A stretch of DNA of 55,911 nucleotides from CAYZPW01 sp964480475. Lineage in GTDB: Bacteria; B130-G9. Location of the stretch: positions 1 to 55,911 of the forward strand of contig CAYZPW010000006.1 in NCBI GenBank assembly GCA_964480475.1, written 5' to 3'. The notes beneath the pieces were generated by a model. It was not told the DNA's origin. It saw only the letters and a list, made by a program, of their open reading frames with translations, and ran no database searches. Positions 52,155 to 55,911 of this stretch are shown one piece after another. The translations under genes were made by a program, and so were the position numbers. Numbering within the stretch: the stretch's first letter is position 1; every line of letters begins with the position of its first letter.

Positions 52155-54226
52155 TCCTCCGTCGCCCGTTTCTCCTTGGGAAGATTGAAGCGAAACTTGC
52201 TTCCAACATCCAGATTCGGCTCAACCCATATTCTTCCGCCATGCCGCTCGACAATACTCCGCGCGATGGAAAGCCCTATTCCTATCCCGTTCGAGGCCTT
52301 ATGTCTAAGCCGCTTGAACGGAAGAAACACCGCCTCAACCTCAGGCTCCGTAATGCCTATCCCATTGTCCTTGACGTATATACTATAGGATGAATCGCTC
52401 TCTTCGCTACCTATCTCTATTACCGGGGACCTATCCTCTGACCTATACCTCAGCGCGTTGCCGATTAGGTTCGAAAGCACCTGAGCGACCTGTATTCCGT
52501 CGCATAAAACAACCGGCAGTGAGTTGGGCCTCCTAATCTCTGCATTCATCGTCTCAATCTGCTCGGAGTAATCCTCGAGGACGTCATCTAGAATGCTAGA
52601 GAGATCGCAAGGGTCCTTTTGAAGAGCCTTTGTGCTAGCCCTCGAAAGCTCAAGTAGGCTTTTCAGCAACACGGACATACGAGAGACGTTAGCGTTGAGC
52701 CGGGACAGACAATGCAGCCCGTCATTGCCAAGCAGATGTTCATAGTCCCTGACTAGCTTCGTCCCAAACCCCTGAATCGAAACCAAAGGCGCCTGAAGAT
52801 CGTGTGAGGCGACGTAAACGAACTCTTCCAGTTCGGCGTTCTTCGCCTCAAGCGTTCGGTTCTTCTCCATTATCTGCTGACGGAGCTTTATGTCCTCGCT
52901 TATGTCTCTTGCGGCGCCGATCGTGCCAACTACCTCATTCGTTTCATTCCGGAGCAGGCCAGCAGAGATCATGATTGGCACCCGGCCGCCGCTCTTTCTA
53001 GGAAACTCAAGAATCCTGCCGGTAATACTCTCAGTAGGACTATTCAAAAGATCATCCATGATCTTCCGGGCTCTCGCCCAGCCGGTCTCGGGGTCCTCAG
53101 AATAGAACTGCGCCAGGCGCTTGCCGACTATCTCTTCAGGCAGATAGCCGAACATACGTTCCGCCCCGTCGCTGTAAAAGGTAACAACACCGTGAGCGTC
53201 GGTAGCGACAATCGCGTCGGGCGTGCTGTCTATCAGGCGCCTGAGGTTGTCTTTGGCCTCCATCAGCTCGCGCTTGAGCGTGGCCTCCTCGATGGCCCTT
53301 GCCGCTTGCGAGGCAAACAGCTCCAGTGGCCTGAGAGCGTCGGCAGTGGGAGCTCTCCCATCCCTGGGATCATCGACAGAGATAAGGCCAATCAGTTTTC
53401 GTCCCCTACCATGAAGCAGGATTAGCAGGCAATCGTTGGGATGCCAATCCTTCATCTCATGCGCAGGAATCTTGCTCCCAACACCATAGATCGGGATTGT
53501 GTCAGTCAGCCCATGAGGAACGTAATACGATGAATGCCCCATCCTGAACTGCTCGCGGAACAGCTCCTTGTTGATCCTCTCTGACCACCTCTTTGACCTA
53601 AGGGACTTCTCCTCTTCTTCTGATACTCCGGCGCATCCAATCTCCCTCTGTCCTTTCTCACCAGCGAATCTTGAGACAACGACTCGCTGGAAATTCGAGT
53701 GCTCCCGAATGGCCTCGGCAACCTTCTTCAACACCTGCCCAAGGTCGGTTTCGCCTACTATCTCATCGCCAATCGCCGTGAAGTCCTCCAACTGCCGAAG
53801 CTGCTTTTCCATAGTCTCCTTAGCCGTCTCGACCTCCATTGCCAACTTCTCTGCGGGAGAAGCGAAATGCAGCAGACAGACCGCGCCCTGGAACTCGCCA
53901 TCAATGCCTATTCGAGGAAGCAGCATGGCGTCAAAAAAGAACATCTCCTTGCGCTCGAGCGATTCGAGCGCAAGGAAATCGAGCTCGACCCTCTCCTTTC
54001 GCGTGCAGAGGCGATGCCATGCCTCATCCCAACACATCTCCGCCGGCGCTGGCAGCAACTCCGATATCCTCCGCTCCGTGGCGCCAACCGAACTGCTCCA
54101 CAGCTTTTTCTCGGCGAAGGAGTTTGCATAAACCACGCATCCCGACTCGTCGAGGACGAGTATCCCGTCAAGAACATCGTCCAGCAGTTCTCTGGATAAG
54201 TTGAAGGCTACCTTGGGCTCAACCAA
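52151..54226 (-). CDS. Multi-domain sensor histidine kinase (PAS-GAF-PAS-kinase)
   Basis: 691 residues, cytoplasmic. PAS (12-125, LLDDVLDGILVLDESGCVVYANSFAEKKL), a GAF domain (about 150-320), a second PAS (330-450, DSTPDAIVATDAHGVVTFYSDGAERMFGY), then a bacteriophytochrome-type DHp, EEFVYVASHDLQAPLVSIQGF, and ATPase motifs LSNLIGNALRYRS, YVKDNGIGI and GIGIGLSIARSIV. The start is TTG 54226 with a weak GAGAG upstream; no ATG fits better. It is first gene of a five-gene operon. No chromophore Cys could be identified. Confidence 0.9.
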   Translation of the reverse strand: MVEPKVAFNLSRELLDDVLDGILVLDESGCVVYANSFAEKKLWSSSVGATERRISELLPAPAEMCWDEAWHRLCTRKERVELDFLALESLERKEMFFFDAMLLPRIGIDGEFQGAVCLLHFASPAEKLAMEVETAKETMEKQLRQLEDFTAIGDEIVGETDLGQVLKKVAEAIREHSNFQRVVVSRFAGEKGQREIGCAGVSEEEEKSLRSKRWSERINKELFREQFRMGHSSYYVPHGLTDTIPIYGVGSKIPAHEMKDWHPNDCLLILLHGRGRKLIGLISVDDPRDGRAPTADALRPLELFASQAARAIEEATLKRELMEAKDNLRRLIDSTPDAIVATDAHGVVTFYSDGAERMFGYLPEEIVGKRLAQFYSEDPETGWARARKIMDDLLNSPTESITGRILEFPRKSGGRVPIMISAGLLRNETNEVVGTIGAARDISEDIKLRQQIMEKNRTLEAKNAELEEFVYVASHDLQAPLVSIQGFGTKLVRDYEHLLGNDGLHCLSRLNANVSRMSVLLKSLLELSRASTKALQKDPCDLSSILDDVLEDYSEQIETMNAEIRRPNSLPVVLCDGIQVAQVLSNLIGNALRYRSEDRSPVIEIGSEESDSSYSIYVKDNGIGITEPEVEAVFLPFKRLRHKASNGIGIGLSIARSIVERHGGRIWVEPNLDVGSKFRFNLPKEKRATEE

Positions 54227-54644
54227 TTCTCTCGCGCCGCCTTTAGCTACTCAGGGGATTCCCGCACGACAGGCACTCCTCAAGATACAACCTTGTCAGT
54301 AGGCTCCCATACACAGAGAGCACTAACTTCTTATCCTGCTCCATCATCGCCAGGTGGGAACCTGTATTCAAAACACCAAACCGCAGCAAAGCCAGAAACT
54401 ACGTCAGACACTTCAGTGCCCCGCTGTCTCTCTCGAATGAAACTACCGCGATCTTTAGCAGCTTGTCAATCTTCCGACTGCCTGCCCCGTGTCTGGACTG
54501 GCCTATAGCCTCATTGGAGCCCGACCCAACTCCTGCGTGATTCCCGAATCGGCATGAACCGTTCCTCTCGGTCGGGCGCAAAACGCCTTTGCCCTTTGAG
54601 CTTCAAGACCGTTTCCTCATCGGCCAGTTGACCCCTCGATCAAG
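54227..54644. other. Upstream region of the signalling operon
   Basis: About 420 bp with no convincing gene. It should hold the operon promoter (minus strand), but I found no clear -35/-10 pair. Confidence 0.4.
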
Positions 54645-54697
54645 ACGTCTCCCCTTTTTCCTTTTCTCCCGTTTCCCAATGGGGAAACTCCTCCCTC
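54645..54697. repeat. Polypyrimidine-hairpin element, solo copy
   Basis: CCCCTTTTTCCTTTTCTCCC, then GTTTCCC-AAT-GGGGAAAC and TCCTCCC. It is nearly identical to the reverse complement of 3606-3650 but lacks the GTAGGGGC partner. Confidence 0.75.
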
Positions 54698-54702
54698 CCG
54701 CA

Positions 54703-54731
54703 TTGACACTTCACCCGCCTCGGACGATCAT
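54703..54731 (+). promoter_or_regulatory. Sigma-70-like promoter for rsmE
   Basis: TTGACA (54703-54708), 17-nt spacer, GATCAT (54726-54731, 4 of 6 matches). The predicted start near 54738 leaves a leader of about 35 nt before rsmE. It directly follows the hairpin element. Confidence 0.55.
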
Positions 54732-54773
54732 GTGCGTTGAGTGATCTGCACGTACATTTAGATGCAAGGACGG

Positions 54774-55526
54774 ATGCACCGTATATTTCTTCCGAAAAGA
54801 GCGATAGCCGATGATCGGGCTGCCCTCGTCGGGGCCGAGGCGCACAAGCTCAGGAATGTCCTTCGGCTGGCGACTGGCGACGAACTGCTGGCGACCGACG
54901 GGCTTGGGTGCGACTATCTTCTGAGGATAGAACGAATGGCCAAAGACGCGGTCTGCTGCCAAGTGCTGGCCACAAGAAAGCCGCAGAGCCCAGAAACGCG
55001 CAACCAGATCGTGCTGATGCAGTGCTGCCTGTCCAGCAGCAAGATGGACCAAGTGATAGACAAGGCGACCCAGCTGGGCGCCTCGAAGTTCATCCCAGTC
55101 GCCTCGGAGAAGTCGAAGTTCCGGGGAGACGACAGCCACTTCAAAAAGAAGGTCGAGAGGTGGACCAGGATAGCCCAGGCCGCGGCGCTTCAGAGTGGGC
55201 GTGCGCTCTTCCCTCCCGTGCAACCGATTATGCCTCTCACAGAAGCCATTCAGATGCCTTCCGACTGCGATAAGAAGCTGCTTTTCTCACCAGGCGGCGA
55301 GGCAAGAGCGGCGTGTGATATTCTGCCAGAACTGCTGTCCGAGTTGGGGCAGAATGAGAGCGTCTATCTGCTCGTCGGCCCCGAATCAGGCTTCTCCGAC
55401 GTGGAGAGAATAACCGCGATAAAGCATGACTTCATCCCCGTCAGAATGGGACGTCACACCCTCCGCGCCGAGACCGCCCCCGTCGTCGCGCTTACCCTGG
55501 TCCTGCATCACCTCGACGAACTGTGA
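54774..55526 (+). CDS. rsmE: 16S rRNA (uracil-1498-N3)-methyltransferase RsmE
   Basis: About 250 residues. A SPOUT-class methyltransferase that methylates U1498 in the decoding centre. I start at ATG 54774 (MHRIFLPKRA, the usual RsmE opening, AAGGA just upstream) rather than 54762. An N-terminal PUA-like domain (1-75) precedes the knotted domain with SSKMDQVIDKATQLGASKFIP, KKVERWTRIAQAAALQSGRA, LLVGPESGFSDVE and the SAM-binding knot MGRHTLRAETAPVVAL. Confidence 0.95.
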   Translation: MHRIFLPKRAIADDRAALVGAEAHKLRNVLRLATGDELLATDGLGCDYLLRIERMAKDAVCCQVLATRKPQSPETRNQIVLMQCCLSSSKMDQVIDKATQLGASKFIPVASEKSKFRGDDSHFKKKVERWTRIAQAAALQSGRALFPPVQPIMPLTEAIQMPSDCDKKLLFSPGGEARAACDILPELLSELGQNESVYLLVGPESGFSDVERITAIKHDFIPVRMGRHTLRAETAPVVALTLVLHHLDEL

Positions 55527-55528
55527 CC

Positions 55529-55562
55529 TATAGTTCCAAGTTCCAAGTTCAACGTTCAAAGT
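55529..55562 (+). repeat. Heptanucleotide repeat after rsmE
   Basis: AGTTCCA units then GTTCAACGTTCAAAG, immediately after the rsmE stop and on the coding strand. Same family as in gspH and gspK. Confidence 0.75.
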
Positions 55563-55645
55563 CAATATGTAGTTCCGAGGAGTTTCCCCATTTTATCTTG
55601 GAGTGCTTCAGGGCGCCGCCTTCGTTTCAGGGGGCTTGACACCGC

Positions 55646-55862
55646 GTGCCAATCCCCAAAGGGGATTAACGTGAATAGCCGTAGGTTTCAACCTACGGAT
55701 CAGGGATAGCCAGGAAAAGAAAAACAGCCCTGAAAGGGCTGCACAGAGTCTTCACAATCACATCAGTTCGACCCCTTCAGGGTCGCGGGGCGTGGAAACG
55801 AACCGATTCCATAGGCTCGAAGCCTATGGCTATTCACATTCCGCCCGTTCAGGGCGCCCGCC
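55646..55862. repeat. CCGTAGGT...CCTATGG repeat, copy 4
   Basis: GTGAATAGCCGTAGGTTTCAACC (near 55671) is mirrored by CCTATGGCTATTCAC (near 55825). Inside, GCAGCCCTTTCAGGGCTG with a T-run (55712-55742) reads as a terminator on the minus strand, so this copy is inverted relative to copy 1. The window ends shortly after, with no further gene seen. Confidence 0.75.
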
Positions 55863-55911
55863 CGCCTACATCAATCCCCTCGGATACGGGGCATCTTATG
55901 CGACCATCAAT

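Overview
The window looks like a scaffold from an uncultured, GC-rich, double-membraned (Gram-negative type) bacterium. The signs are an outer-membrane secretin lipoprotein, a complete pseudopilin set, an LptA/OstA-like domain, an O-antigen-ligase-like protein, a flippase, many lipoprotein or Sec signal peptides, and one 100-N scaffold gap. I cannot assign a phylum from sequence alone. Right-handed beta-helix proteins carrying a 'SILWGN'-type motif and dispersed GTAGGGGC/CCGTAGG intergenic palindromes are common in metagenome-derived candidate phyla, so that is the best guess.

Layout, left to right. (1) 1-12.3 kb holds housekeeping and secreted proteins: a partial beta-helix surface protein (-), MTA phosphorylase and a PfkB sugar/nucleoside kinase (+), PilT (+), then an M1-type metallopeptidase, FxsA and a thioredoxin-fold/Ig-like secreted protein (all -). 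(2) 12.5-28.8 kb is one long co-directional run. It starts with an ECF sigma factor and a double-zinc-finger anti-sigma factor, then a TPR/LptA-like protein, then a type II secretion system in the order gspE-F-G-H-I-J-K-L-M-C-D, and ends with a lipoprotein. Most junctions overlap or are a few bases apart, so the sigma/anti-sigma pair probably governs the secretion machine. (3) 28.9-32.1 kb is a three-gene cassette: a HEPN protein, a KGGVGR-type ParA/MinD ATPase and a second P-loop ATPase. It sits between the secretion operon and the 3' end of rnpB (RNase P RNA, minus strand, with a good promoter). It is the best candidate here for a poorly described conflict/defence system. A decayed IS1182-like transposase lies just beyond rnpB. 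(4) 33.9-40.8 kb is mixed: a second beta-helix protein, a PMT-type glycosyltransferase, an Mth938-domain protein, a possible PD-(D/E)XK nuclease, a repeat-rich stretch containing the scaffold gap, and a CoA-acylating aldehyde dehydrogenase with a microcompartment-targeting-like N-terminus. (5) 41.1-47.3 kb is envelope-related: a B12-type radical SAM enzyme, a flippase and an O-antigen ligase/TPR protein. (6) 47.6-54.2 kb (-) is a five-gene, translationally coupled signalling operon (two histidine kinases, a Rcp1-type response regulator, an HDOD protein and a GAF/DHp/HD-GYP hybrid). (7) 54.8 kb to the end: rsmE and repeats.

At the DNA level there are at least four dispersed repeat families: a composite polypyrimidine-hairpin plus GTAGGGGC...GCCCCTAC element; a CCGTAGGT...ACCTACGG element carrying a terminator-like hairpin; a heptanucleotide CAAGTTY/CAAGTGC repeat that has entered the leader-coding ends of gspH and gspK; and a MITE-like element upstream of the MTA phosphorylase gene. 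No tRNA, CRISPR array or replication origin was seen.
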